A stretch of DNA of 8,170 nt. Origin: CAXGUU01 sp964012875. Lineage in GTDB: Bacteria; Pseudomonadota; Gammaproteobacteria; Ga0077536. Positions within the stretch are counted from its first letter, which is position 1, and the number at the start of each line of letters is the position of its first letter. A program made the translations under genes and the position numbers. The DNA lies in assembly GCA_964012875.1 (NCBI GenBank), contig CAXGUU010000144.1, positions 1 through 8,170 on the forward strand, written 5' to 3'. The notes below the pieces were generated by a model. The model was not told the DNA's origin and did no database searches. It was given only the letters and a program-made list of their open reading frames with translations. Shown piece by piece: positions 1-6,089 of this stretch.

Positions 1-1185
1 ATCGTAGTAGGAGAAGCCAGGCTCGAAGGACTTCCAGATTTCACCGCGGCGGTCATAAGAAATCGCCTGCGGGAACATCAGGTTACGCGCATCGAAGTAA
101 ACTCGGCGTTTGCTCAATGGCGCACGCGGGAAGCCCGTAGGCTCACCTTCAAGCACGATCACTTCCGGCAACAGCGACTTACCAACGTAGTAGTAAGACT
201 GATCAGCTGGGCCGGCATGCGTTGGATGAGACCAGTTTTCCTGATCAGGGCGCCAGTTGTGGTGCATGGCACCGATGTACGGACCGCGGTAGATGATCTT
301 CCAGTTGCCCCAGGTCAGCATCGGGTCGCCAGCGGCCCATGCATCGGAGAGGAACAGGTTGATACCAGCCACGAGCGGCTCGAAACGCTGGTTCGTCGGG
401 AAGCGACGTACACGTTTGAAGGCCGGCAAGTAACCGTAGAGATCAGGGAACTTGGCCTGGTCGTAGTACCACTCGTTCATGAACGCCGTGCCCTTGATAT
501 CGTTGGGCGCGGTGAACCAGACCGACTGGTGACGCAGCATGTGCTCTTTGCCCGGCAAGTACGGTGCACCGCCAGCCGAATCCGGATGAACCAGGCCGAT
601 GGTCTGCTGCTGAGCCCAGACAAAGTGATACTCGTACTGAATCTCACCTTCCTGATCGAGCGCGTAGGTCGGAATCGCATAGATGTCCGAGTCATGACGG
701 CCCCAAGCCAGGGTCACGTTGGCGATGGCTTCTTCACCGGTCTTGGCATCTGGGAACGGGTGGCCACCGATCCAGGGCTTGCCGTCCTTGGTCCAGACGT
801 TGCCGTCGGCACCGAATTCGGCCTGACCCCAGTTCTTCAGAGTCGCATCGAGGTAGAAGGGCGGAAACTGCTCTTCAATCTTCGTTTGCGTCGGCAGGAT
901 GAAGAACTTACGTCCGTCCTGCGTCACTTCCTGGTAAAGCATGGGATCGATCAGATCCTGCACCAGGTCCACATTATCTTTATCAATGACGTCGCCGACC
1001 TTAATCTTGCCCTTGGTATAGGCTTCGATGTCGGTCAGTTCTTCGGGATACGCTTTGTAGCCATCACCCGACTCCGCCATTAACGGCCACAGTGCGGCCA
1101 GCATACCGGCGGAACCAAACCCTTTCGCCGTCTTCTCCATGAAGTAGCGACGACTATAGTCAAAATCGTATTTCCTAATATGCAT
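1..1185 (-). CDS. DUF1329 envelope protein with Tat-like signal peptide (3' partial)
   Basis: The minus strand is open from an ATG at 1185 to the window edge, giving 395 residues in phase with no stop. AAGGGGA (1191-1197) lies 5 nt upstream and supports this start. The N-terminus carries SRRYFMEK (residues 11-18), which fits the twin-arginine motif S-R-R-x-F, followed by a mildly hydrophobic stretch to about residue 38. Export through Tat to the periplasm is therefore likely. The mature part is rich in Trp/Tyr and contains the KRVRRFPTNQRFEP block (257-270) and a second Arg-rich segment near 354-361 that I associate with the DUF1329 family, usually about 450 residues. Some 50-60 C-terminal residues are probably beyond the edge. 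The family is of uncertain function. Members often lie near DUF1302 and RND-type exporter genes, and an outer-membrane lipid-handling role has been proposed. It is divergent from the monooxygenase gene, so the two may share control. The family call is from recognition of motifs, not a search. Confidence 0.85.
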   Translation of the reverse strand, partial: MHIRKYDFDYSRRYFMEKTAKGFGSAGMLAALWPLMAESGDGYKAYPEELTDIEAYTKGKIKVGDVIDKDNVDLVQDLIDPMLYQEVTQDGRKFFILPTQTKIEEQFPPFYLDATLKNWGQAEFGADGNVWTKDGKPWIGGHPFPDAKTGEEAIANVTLAWGRHDSDIYAIPTYALDQEGEIQYEYHFVWAQQQTIGLVHPDSAGGAPYLPGKEHMLRHQSVWFTAPNDIKGTAFMNEWYYDQAKFPDLYGYLPAFKRVRRFPTNQRFEPLVAGINLFLSDAWAAGDPMLTWGNWKIIYRGPYIGAMHHNWRPDQENWSHPTHAGPADQSYYYVGKSLLPEVIVLEGEPTGFPRAPLSKRRVYFDARNLMFPQAISYDRRGEIWKSFEPGFSYYD

Positions 1186-1327
1186 ATTTTTCCCCTTAAG
1201 TTCGCTCCGTTGTCGGACCGATCCTTGTTTCAAATCGGCTGGTCTCGTCAGACCGCCGTTGCCCGGGCGTCACCCATCGCTCGTTTATCTTTCGAACAAT
1301 ATGGGCCCCGTAACTTGCGATACTTAT

Positions 1328-1371
1328 TTAATCACCATTAGATAACGGTGTATATTATTCGTCGTTAATCA
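1328..1371 (+). promoter_or_regulatory. Candidate promoter/operator upstream of the monooxygenase
   Basis: The 235-bp gap between the divergent DUF1329 and monooxygenase genes becomes AT-rich from about 1320. A TATATT hexamer (1351-1356) could be a -10 element, with only a weak -35 (TTAATC, 1328-1333) 17 bp upstream. An imperfect 18-bp palindrome at 1333-1350 (CACCATTAG/ATAACGGTG, 7 of 9 positions matching) would lie in the spacer, where a dimeric repressor could block polymerase. TTAATCA occurs twice, at 1328-1334 and 1365-1371. The promoter assignment is inferred. Confidence 0.35.
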
Positions 1372-1409
1372 GGTGAGCATCAATAAGAGTCTGATTTATG
1401 AATATATTC

Positions 1410-1415
1410 AGAGGA
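1410..1415 (+). promoter_or_regulatory. Ribosome binding site that fixes the monooxygenase start
   Basis: AGAGGA lies 5 nt before the ATG at 1421. An in-frame GTG at 1373 would add 16 residues but has no comparable spaced purine box, and those residues precede the usual N-terminus just ahead of the FAD-binding strand. The ATG at 1421 is therefore the preferred start. Confidence 0.8.
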
Positions 1416-1420
1416 ATTCG

Positions 1421-3049
1421 ATGTCTGCAGTAACAACTGGGAACGCGCCCGGTACCTACGATGCCGTGATTATTGGCGCCGGCATATCCGGCATGTACCA
1501 ACTACATTTGCTGAGAAAAATGGGCTTATCAGTCCGGGTTTACGAGACCGGCACCGGTGTCGGCGGCACTTGGTACTGGAATCGATATCCGGGCGCGCGC
1601 TTCGATTCGGAGTCCTATAGCTACGGGTATTCGTTTTCCCAGGAATTGCTCGATGAATGGGACTGGAGTGAGCACTTCGCAGCACAGCCGGAAATTCTCC
1701 GATATCTGGATTTCGTGGCCGACAAGTTTGATCTCCGCCGGGACATCCAGTTCGAAACCCGCATCGCCTCGGTTCACTATGATGAAGGAGCGAACAGGTG
1801 GGATGTGATCGGCCAAGATGGCCCGTTGGCACGCTGCAAATATCTCATCACCGCGACCGGTCCGTTGTCGGCACCGCAGCTACCGAATATAGAAGGCCGC
1901 GACAATTTTGCCGGCGAGGCGTTTCATACCGCTGAATGGCCCAAGGGAGGCATCGATCTCACGGGCAAGCGCGTTGGCATCATCGGCACCGGCGCAACCG
2001 GGGTTCAGGTCATTCAAACGATTGCATCTGAAGTCGGCAGCCTGACGGTATTCAGCCTCGATCCCAATTACTGCGCGCCGTTATGGAATAAACCGATCGA
2101 CACAGAAGAAATGAAGGAGATTCGGGCGCACTACCCGGACTACTTCGCCAAGTGCAAAGAAACCTTTGGCGGCTTTCTGCATGGCTCTGATCCCCGCAGT
2201 GCCTTTGACGTGAGCGACGAGGAACGTGAAGCGTTTTTTGAGGAGCTCTACGCCCAGCCCGGATTCGCTATCTGGCTCGCCAACTTCGACGACATAATGA
2301 CTGACCAGCGGGCTAACGATCTGATCACTGAGTTCATGAAGCGCAAAATTCGCGAACGCGTAAAAGATCCAGCGACCGCCGAGAAGCTGATTCCGCGCGA
2401 TCATGGCTTCGGGCTTCGGCGCGTGCCGATGGAGACCAATTACTACGAGGTCTATAACCAGGATAACGTTGACGTCGTCGATTTGCGCGAGACGCCGATC
2501 GAAAAGATTACCGAAGGCGGCATCATGGTCGACGGGCACGAACACGAACTTGACGTGTTGATCTACGCGACGGGCTTCAATGCCGTTGTCGGCGCTCTGC
2601 AACGTATTGATATCCGCGGCGCCGGCGGCCGTCCGTTGAACGAAAAATGGGACAAGGGTCCGCGTACTCTGCTCGGCATCCAAACCAATGGTTTTCCGAA
2701 CATGTTCACGGTCGTCGGGCCGCACAACGGCGCCACTTTCTGCAACATTCCGCGTTGCATCGAACAGAACGTGGAGTGGGTGACGGATGCCATCAAGTAC
2801 CTCGAAGAGAATGACTATGCGCGCATGGAAGCGAATGTTGATGCGGAAGACGAATGGACCCGGCACGTTTACGATGTCGCCATGGAAACCTTGTTTCCGA
2901 CCGTCGATTCCTGGTTCATGAACTGGAATCGAAACCTGCCGGAGAAGGAAAAGAATTTCTTACTCTATGCCGGCGGTAACCCCCTTTACCGACAGCGCTG
3001 CGAAGAAATAGCCGCCAGTGGTTACGAGGGATTTACACTTTCGCGATAA
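1421..3049 (+). CDS. Baeyer-Villiger monooxygenase (class B flavoprotein, FAD/NADPH)
   Basis: This is a 542-residue protein ending in TAA, a typical length for cyclohexanone/phenylacetone-type monooxygenases. It carries an FAD Rossmann motif GAGISG (19-24). The GGTWYWNRYPGARFD block (48-62) is characteristic of the family. The Baeyer-Villiger fingerprint F-x-G-x3-H-x3-W-P is intact at 163-174 (F163, G165, H169, W173, P174). An NADPH Rossmann motif GTGATG (189-194), an active-site-region RRVPMETNYYEVYN (333-346) and the ATGF motif (383-386) follow in the expected order. Such enzymes use NADPH and O2 to insert an oxygen next to a ketone carbonyl, giving esters or lactones, and act in the cytoplasm. 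The substrate cannot be read from sequence; cyclic, aryl or steroid-like ketones are all possible. It is probably co-transcribed with the CMD-family gene 120 bp downstream, since no convincing terminator is seen between them. No disabling change was seen. Confidence 0.95.
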   Translation: MSAVTTGNAPGTYDAVIIGAGISGMYQLHLLRKMGLSVRVYETGTGVGGTWYWNRYPGARFDSESYSYGYSFSQELLDEWDWSEHFAAQPEILRYLDFVADKFDLRRDIQFETRIASVHYDEGANRWDVIGQDGPLARCKYLITATGPLSAPQLPNIEGRDNFAGEAFHTAEWPKGGIDLTGKRVGIIGTGATGVQVIQTIASEVGSLTVFSLDPNYCAPLWNKPIDTEEMKEIRAHYPDYFAKCKETFGGFLHGSDPRSAFDVSDEEREAFFEELYAQPGFAIWLANFDDIMTDQRANDLITEFMKRKIRERVKDPATAEKLIPRDHGFGLRRVPMETNYYEVYNQDNVDVVDLRETPIEKITEGGIMVDGHEHELDVLIYATGFNAVVGALQRIDIRGAGGRPLNEKWDKGPRTLLGIQTNGFPNMFTVVGPHNGATFCNIPRCIEQNVEWVTDAIKYLEENDYARMEANVDAEDEWTRHVYDVAMETLFPTVDSWFMNWNRNLPEKEKNFLLYAGGNPLYRQRCEEIAASGYEGFTLSR

Positions 3050-3169
3050 ATCCACGGCCGGGCAGGTGGGAGGAAGCATCTGCCTCTAAAAAACCGAGGG
3101 GACGTCTGGGCCTGCGCCATTTGCTATGGTTCAGCCTGTCGATAACAAAGGTTTTGAGGCAGACACCGC

Positions 3170-3721
3170 ATGAAGCTACCCCGGCCGCGTATTCATCCGC
3201 TAGCAAAGTCCGAGTGGAATCAGGAGCAGAGCGAAATCCTGGAGCCCATCCACGGGCAGGAGCCCTTCTATAATGTCGCTGCGACCCTGTCACGCCATCC
3301 CAAGGCAGCGCAAAAGTTCTTCGGTTGGGCCCGGCATGTCATGGGTGACACGTCTGCCATCGAACCGCGCGAAAGAGAAATTCTGATCCTCAGAGTCGGT
3401 TGGTTATGCGACGCCGAGTACGAATGGGGGCAGCATGTCATCTTTGCTCGCAAGGCAGGTTTGACCGACGATGAAATCGCGCGCGTCAAGGATGGCCCAG
3501 ACGCAGCCGGCTGGTCCGAGTTTGATTCCTCGCTATTGCGGGCGGTGGACGAACTCCATCACGACAGTTTTATCAGCGACGAAACCTGGACGGCGTTAAG
3601 CACGCAGTACGACGATCAGCAAATGATGGATGTGGTCTTCGCCGTCGGTCAGTACCACCTGGTGTCAATGGCACTGAACAGCTTCGGAGTGCAGCTCGAT
3701 GACGGCGTCACTGGTTTCTGA
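3170..3721 (+). CDS. Carboxymuconolactone decarboxylase (CMD/AhpD-like) family protein
   Basis: This is a 183-residue protein. The ATG at 3170 is preceded by GAGG (3156-3159) at a rather long 10-nt spacing. The segment at about 35-120 shows the CMD-like all-helical fold pattern: a helix with HPKAAQKFFGWARHVMG (43-59), then the core REREILILRVGWLCDAEYEWGQH (67-89), then ARKAGLTDDEIARV (93-106). The E-Y-E-W-x-x-H signature (83-89) is present. The redox CxxC of AhpD is absent, with only Cys80 near the site, so alkylhydroperoxidase-type disulfide chemistry is unlikely. The role is more likely a decarboxylase- or isomerase-like accessory step. Paralogs of this type are common beside aromatic and terpenoid catabolism genes, which suits its place behind a Baeyer-Villiger monooxygenase. 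The exact reaction is unknown. It ends with TGA at 3719-3721, showing that TGA is a normal stop in this genome. Confidence 0.88.
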   Translation: MKLPRPRIHPLAKSEWNQEQSEILEPIHGQEPFYNVAATLSRHPKAAQKFFGWARHVMGDTSAIEPREREILILRVGWLCDAEYEWGQHVIFARKAGLTDDEIARVKDGPDAAGWSEFDSSLLRAVDELHHDSFISDETWTALSTQYDDQQMMDVVFAVGQYHLVSMALNSFGVQLDDGVTGF

Positions 3722-3730
3722 AGCAGGAAC

Positions 3731-3776
3731 GAAAAACGCAGGGCGGAACAATCGATGGCCGCCCTGCGCACCTTTT
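3731..3776. terminator. Bidirectional intrinsic terminator between converging genes
   Basis: A perfect 10-bp inverted repeat, CGCAGGGCGG (3737-3746) and CCGCCCTGCG (3759-3768), encloses a 12-nt loop. On the minus strand the stem is followed at once by five T (complement of 3732-3736), so it would stop transcription of the selenoprotein gene. On the plus strand four T (3773-3776) follow after 4 nt, so it could also end the CMD-family transcript, which stops 15 nt before the stem. Confidence 0.85.
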
Positions 3777-3780
3777 ACCG

Positions 3781-3823
3781 GAAGCGGTCCCAACGCGACC
3801 ACAATTACCTTTGAGACCGCTTC
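3781..3823. repeat. Long-loop inverted repeat overlapping the selenoprotein stop codon
   Basis: GAAGCGGTC (3781-3789) and GACCGCTTC (3815-3823) are perfect 9-bp arms separated by 25 nt. The distal arm begins at the last base of the selenoprotein TAG stop, so in that mRNA the hairpin forms immediately after translation ends and just before the terminator stem. It could stabilise the 3' end or assist termination. It has no T-run of its own. The role is inferred. Confidence 0.5.
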
Positions 3824-4164
3824 TACAACAAAACGCCCGCGTACTCATCTTCGTTAAAGCCAACCACCACGGTTTTGCCAGTCACCAGCGTCGGTGCGCG
3901 CAGGTTTCCAGTCGGCCCGAGCATCGCTTGGACCACTTCTTGATCCGGTTTTGCACCCGGTTTGAAGGTCGTGACCTTTTTACCCTTAGCCACGATGACT
4001 TTGGAGGCCTTTGCTGCCAGTTCGCGCGCCTCGTCAATGCCGAGTTTGCGCGATGCCGGGATGGTCTCCTTGGGCTCAAACCCGTTGGCGTCCAGAAACT
4101 TGGACGCTCTGGTACAGCTGGTTCATCCCTTACGGAAGTAATACCAGTTGATTTGTTTGCTCAT
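3823..4164 (-). CDS. ArsC/Spx-like thioredoxin-fold selenoprotein (in-frame TGA read as selenocysteine)
   Basis: From the ATG at 4164 the minus strand reads MSKQINWYYFRKG, then an in-frame TGA (4125-4123), then T-S-C-T-R-A and on in the same frame to TAG at 3825-3823, for 113 residues. Reading TGA as selenocysteine gives U14-T-S-C17, the position and spacing of the CxxC redox motif at the first strand-helix turn of ArsC/Spx thioredoxin folds. Further family features follow: a helical middle (about 46-60), then NLRAPTLV (about 87-94) with the expected cis-Pro, then a final strand GKTVVVGFNEDEY. AAGGA (4177-4173) lies 8 nt upstream of the ATG. A SECIS-like hairpin follows the TGA. TGA is not generally reassigned, since the neighbouring CMD gene stops with it. 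I recall ArsC-family selenoproteins with UxxC from other bacteria. The likely role is a cytosolic thiol/selenol oxidoreductase; arsenate as substrate is unproven. The opposite-strand ORF at 3811-4200 is a shadow of this gene. Normal gene calling would truncate or miss it. Confidence 0.88.
4088..4107 (-). promoter_or_regulatory. Bacterial SECIS element (selenocysteine insertion hairpin)
   Basis: In the mRNA sense, a 7-bp perfect stem GCGUCCA/UGGACGC (4107-4101 with 4094-4088) closes a 6-nt loop AGUUUC (4100-4095). The stem starts 15 nt after the UGA and the apical loop starts 22 nt after it. This is within the roughly 16-37 nt range used for bacterial SECIS models. The loop has a G in its first two positions followed by U, as expected for SelB recognition. 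Because it lies inside the coding region, the hairpin also encodes protein (A-S-K-F-L-D-A). Confidence 0.8.
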
Positions 4165-4206
4165 CAATCAATTCCTTCAATTAAGCGCGTTAAGAAGTGA
4201 AGTACC

Positions 4207-4235
4207 GATATACGGCTGCGTAGCGCGACCGTAAA
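4207..4235 (-). promoter_or_regulatory. Candidate sigma70 promoter of the selenoprotein gene
   Basis: On the minus strand TTTACG (4235-4230) and TATATC (4212-4207) are separated by exactly 17 bp. Each matches its consensus hexamer at 4 of 6 positions. The -10 ends 42 nt before the ATG, leaving a short leader that contains the ribosome binding site. Confidence 0.45.
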
Positions 4236-4239
4236 TCAG

Positions 4240-4252
4240 CCCAGACTCTGGG
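4240..4252. promoter_or_regulatory. 13-bp perfect palindrome, possible operator
   Basis: CCCAGA-C-TCTGGG is a perfect inverted repeat located 4 bp upstream of the candidate -35 of the selenoprotein gene, in the 161-bp divergent gap with the membrane-protein gene. CCAGACT recurs at about 4276-4282. The position suits an activator or a shared regulator, but no regulator gene is present in the window. Confidence 0.3.
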
Positions 4253-4325
4253 TTGTGAAAACGGCAACAGTTATACCAGACTGAGCGCTCCATTTGTTCT
4301 CTTCGATGCTCCGCCTGAGGCGCCA

Positions 4326-5129
4326 GTGCATTGCCCGCCTGATGAACCCATGAAAGACGTCGTCACCATTCGTTTGAGCCGTTACGCGTTACAGGCGGAA
4401 CCGCTCGGTGTTTGGGCGCAGTTCAAATCTGGCAACGATTTGTGGCGGGCTTCGCTGGGCGGTGTTGTTGCTGTTTCCGTGAGCGCCCAAATGCTGCTCA
4501 CTTTCTGCCGCGAACTGGTTGTCTTTAGTGGCGGCCCGGGCAGCGCGATAGAGCTGCGGCTCGTGAGCCTCGGGTTGTTCGGACTCGCGACCGTATTCTA
4601 CGTTGTCACCCTGATCGCGATAACGTTCAGAGTTTGGTCATTCGCCAGGCAATCGGAGATGAGCACGGTCGCGGCTTACCGCTCGAGTCTGAGCGCCGTG
4701 CCGAAAGTCGTTGTCGCCGGAATCATCTACAGCGTTGCGGTCGTCATTGGCACCCTTGCCTTGGTTGTGCCCGGGATCTACCTGTCTATCGCCCTAGCGA
4801 TGACAATACCGTGCACGTTGTTCGAAGACCTCCCTGCTGTTGTAGCCTGCAGGCGCAGTGCACGCCTCGTGCGTGGCGCCTGGTGGCGAACCGCAACGGT
4901 TCTGTCGCTGCCGGCTACTGGCTACCTGGTCATAGTGGTGGCCGTCGCCGCGACGTTGTATGTGCACTATGGCTTTCGTGATCCCGATTTTGGCCTCGTG
5001 ATCGGCATGATCCCGCGCGTGGCGTCGAGTTTTTTGTGCGCTTTGATCACCGCAGTGATGATGCCCTGGTTTATTGCGATGACCCTGGTCGTCTACAACG
5101 ATTTGCGAGTGCGTGAGAAGGTCAAATAA
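4326..5129 (+). CDS. Six-helix inner-membrane protein resembling GPDPase membrane-domain proteins
   Basis: This is a 267-residue hydrophobic protein. Predicted membrane segments by eye lie near residues 42-60, 75-100, 127-145, 146-163, 192-213 and 228-255. The central part reads LVVPGIYLSIALAMTIP, then FEDLPAVVACRRSARLVRGAWWR. This resembles the repeat of glycerophosphodiesterase membrane-domain and YciC-like proteins: a P-G turn, an acidic residue, an A-x-x-R-S-x-x-L-x-x-G-x-W block, then another helix. There is no catalytic domain, so it is not itself a phosphodiesterase. Function is unknown, possibly membrane homeostasis. The start is uncertain. The GTG at 4326 has GAGG (4317-4320) 5 nt upstream, while the ATG at 4350 (MKDVV) has no clear ribosome site but gives a simpler N-terminus. 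It is divergent from the selenoprotein gene and convergent with the MBL gene, so it appears to be a single-gene unit. Confidence 0.75.
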   Translation: MHCPPDEPMKDVVTIRLSRYALQAEPLGVWAQFKSGNDLWRASLGGVVAVSVSAQMLLTFCRELVVFSGGPGSAIELRLVSLGLFGLATVFYVVTLIAITFRVWSFARQSEMSTVAAYRSSLSAVPKVVVAGIIYSVAVVIGTLALVVPGIYLSIALAMTIPCTLFEDLPAVVACRRSARLVRGAWWRTATVLSLPATGYLVIVVAVAATLYVHYGFRDPDFGLVIGMIPRVASSFLCALITAVMMPWFIAMTLVVYNDLRVREKVK

Positions 5130-5149
5130 AAAGGCCGGCAATGCCGGCC
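5124..5149 (-). terminator. Intrinsic terminator of the MBL-fold gene, overlapping the end of the membrane gene
   Basis: GGCCGGC (5133-5139) and GCCGGCC (5143-5149) form a 7-bp perfect stem with a 3-nt loop. On the minus strand it is followed by TTTTT-A-TTT, an ideal U-tract, and lies 24 nt beyond the MBL stop. On the plus strand no T-run follows, so termination of the membrane gene by this stem is doubtful. The U-tract overlaps the membrane gene's TAA. Confidence 0.85.
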
Positions 5150-5172
5150 CTGCAAGGCGATAACGGTAGGTA

Positions 5173-6021
5173 TTACACGTCGAAGCGGTAAGTATTTCCG
5201 TCTCTCACGATTTTTCCGGCGACCGGGTTCGCGAAATGTGTGCCGAAAACGAGCACCGGTTGGTCGGCATATTTTTCCAGGAATTTTTTGCGTGTCTCCA
5301 TCGCCGCATCGTTATCAGCGTCGAACGGGGTCACCCATTCTGGGCGCGCAATCTGGCAGGGGTGATGCATCATGTCACCTGAGATAATCGCTTCTTCGCC
5401 ACCCGACTTGATGTGCACGCTGACGTGGCCCGGCGTGTGTCCCGGGGTAGATTCGAAGAACACGCCGTCGCCGACATCGTGATCAGGTTGCACCATGTCG
5501 GCGAGGCCGGCATCGAAGATCGGTGCGACTGATTCCCCAAACACATCGCCGAAGGGATCTTCCTCCAGGTCGCGCCAGAATTCGTATTCCTTCTCGACCA
5601 TCAGGTAGCGCGCGTTGGGGAAGGTCGGAACCCATTTGTCGCTGACTTTCTTCGTATTCCAGCCGACATGGTCGACATGGAGATGCGTGCAGATGACGGT
5701 ATCGACCGAATCCGGATCGTGCCCGAGCTTCTGCAGGTCATCGAGAAACGGCAGCTGCAGGTTAGCCCAACCTTCCATGTTGAGATTCTTGTCGTTGCCG
5801 ATACAGGTGTCGACCACCATCTTGCGGGTCGGTGTTTCGATGATCAGCATCTGGATGTTCAGGATCAGGTTGCCATCCGGGGTGACGAAATTTGGTTTCA
5901 GCCAGGAGATACCGTCCAGGTTTTCAGGTGTGGCGTTCGGGATCACCTGCAGCTCCCCGCTGCTGTCGGTGATCTCGAGTAGTTGTGTAATCTTGGTATC
6001 GCCGATTTGCCATTGAAGCAC
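5173..6021 (-). CDS. Metallo-beta-lactamase-fold hydrolase (lactonase/AidC-like)
   Basis: This is a 282-residue protein with a GTG start at 6021. GGGGA lies about 7 nt upstream and the next in-frame Met is residue 58, so GTG is well supported. The zinc ligand set of the MBL superfamily is complete: HLHVDH at 113-118 (H113, H115, D117, H118), PGHTPGH at 193-199 (H195 or H199), D216 in SGDMMHHP, and H262 in FGTHF. The architecture (an N-terminal lid with N-L-I-L-N-I-Q-M, GHTPGHVSV, and the terminal GTHFANP) resembles quorum-quenching lactonases and related esterases of about 280-300 residues. No signal peptide is seen, so it is probably cytoplasmic. A link to lactones made by the nearby Baeyer-Villiger enzyme is attractive but only inferred. 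Acyl-homoserine lactones or other esters are alternatives. It is a single-gene unit with its own terminator, divergent from the thiolase. Confidence 0.9.
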   Translation of the reverse strand: MLQWQIGDTKITQLLEITDSSGELQVIPNATPENLDGISWLKPNFVTPDGNLILNIQMLIIETPTRKMVVDTCIGNDKNLNMEGWANLQLPFLDDLQKLGHDPDSVDTVICTHLHVDHVGWNTKKVSDKWVPTFPNARYLMVEKEYEFWRDLEEDPFGDVFGESVAPIFDAGLADMVQPDHDVGDGVFFESTPGHTPGHVSVHIKSGGEEAIISGDMMHHPCQIARPEWVTPFDADNDAAMETRKKFLEKYADQPVLVFGTHFANPVAGKIVRDGNTYRFDV

Positions 6022-6057
6022 GTTGTTTCCCCGGGGTTATGTGTGATCGTGTTGCCG

Positions 6058-6063
6058 ATGATA
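6058..6063 (-). promoter_or_regulatory. Candidate -10 element for the MBL gene
   Basis: TATCAT on the minus strand matches the -10 consensus at 5 of 6 positions and lies 36 nt before the GTG start. No good -35 is seen at 16-18 bp, so an activator may be needed or the site may be wrong. Confidence 0.3.
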
Positions 6064-6089
6064 GCGGCTTTGCCTGAGTGCCGGAAACC

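Noticed and set aside
217..1083. Plus-strand ORF of 288 codons
   Set aside because: It is antisense to the DUF1329 gene, which has the recognisable motifs, ribosome site and Tat signal; the plus-strand translation has no family features.
2081..2866. Minus-strand ORF of 261 codons inside the monooxygenase
   Set aside because: It is a shadow of the BVMO coding frame with no ribosome site or domain.
3061..3084. Terminator between the monooxygenase and CMD-family genes
   Set aside because: A 7-bp hairpin with one G-U pair is possible, but no T-run follows on the plus strand, so co-transcription remains more likely.
3170..3721. AhpD-type peroxidase or second selenoprotein
   Set aside because: There is no CxxC or UxxC and no in-frame TGA; only a single Cys lies near the CMD core.
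4123..4164. Selenoprotein gene as a pseudogene with a nonsense mutation
   Set aside because: The TGA sits exactly at a redox Cys position, a well-spaced SECIS hairpin follows, the rest of the frame is intact, and a ribosome site, candidate promoter and terminator are present.
3811..4200. Plus-strand ORF of 129 codons
   Set aside because: It is antisense to the selenoprotein gene, has no recognisable domain or ribosome site, and reads through the bidirectionally structured 3' region; the minus-strand reading has clear family motifs.
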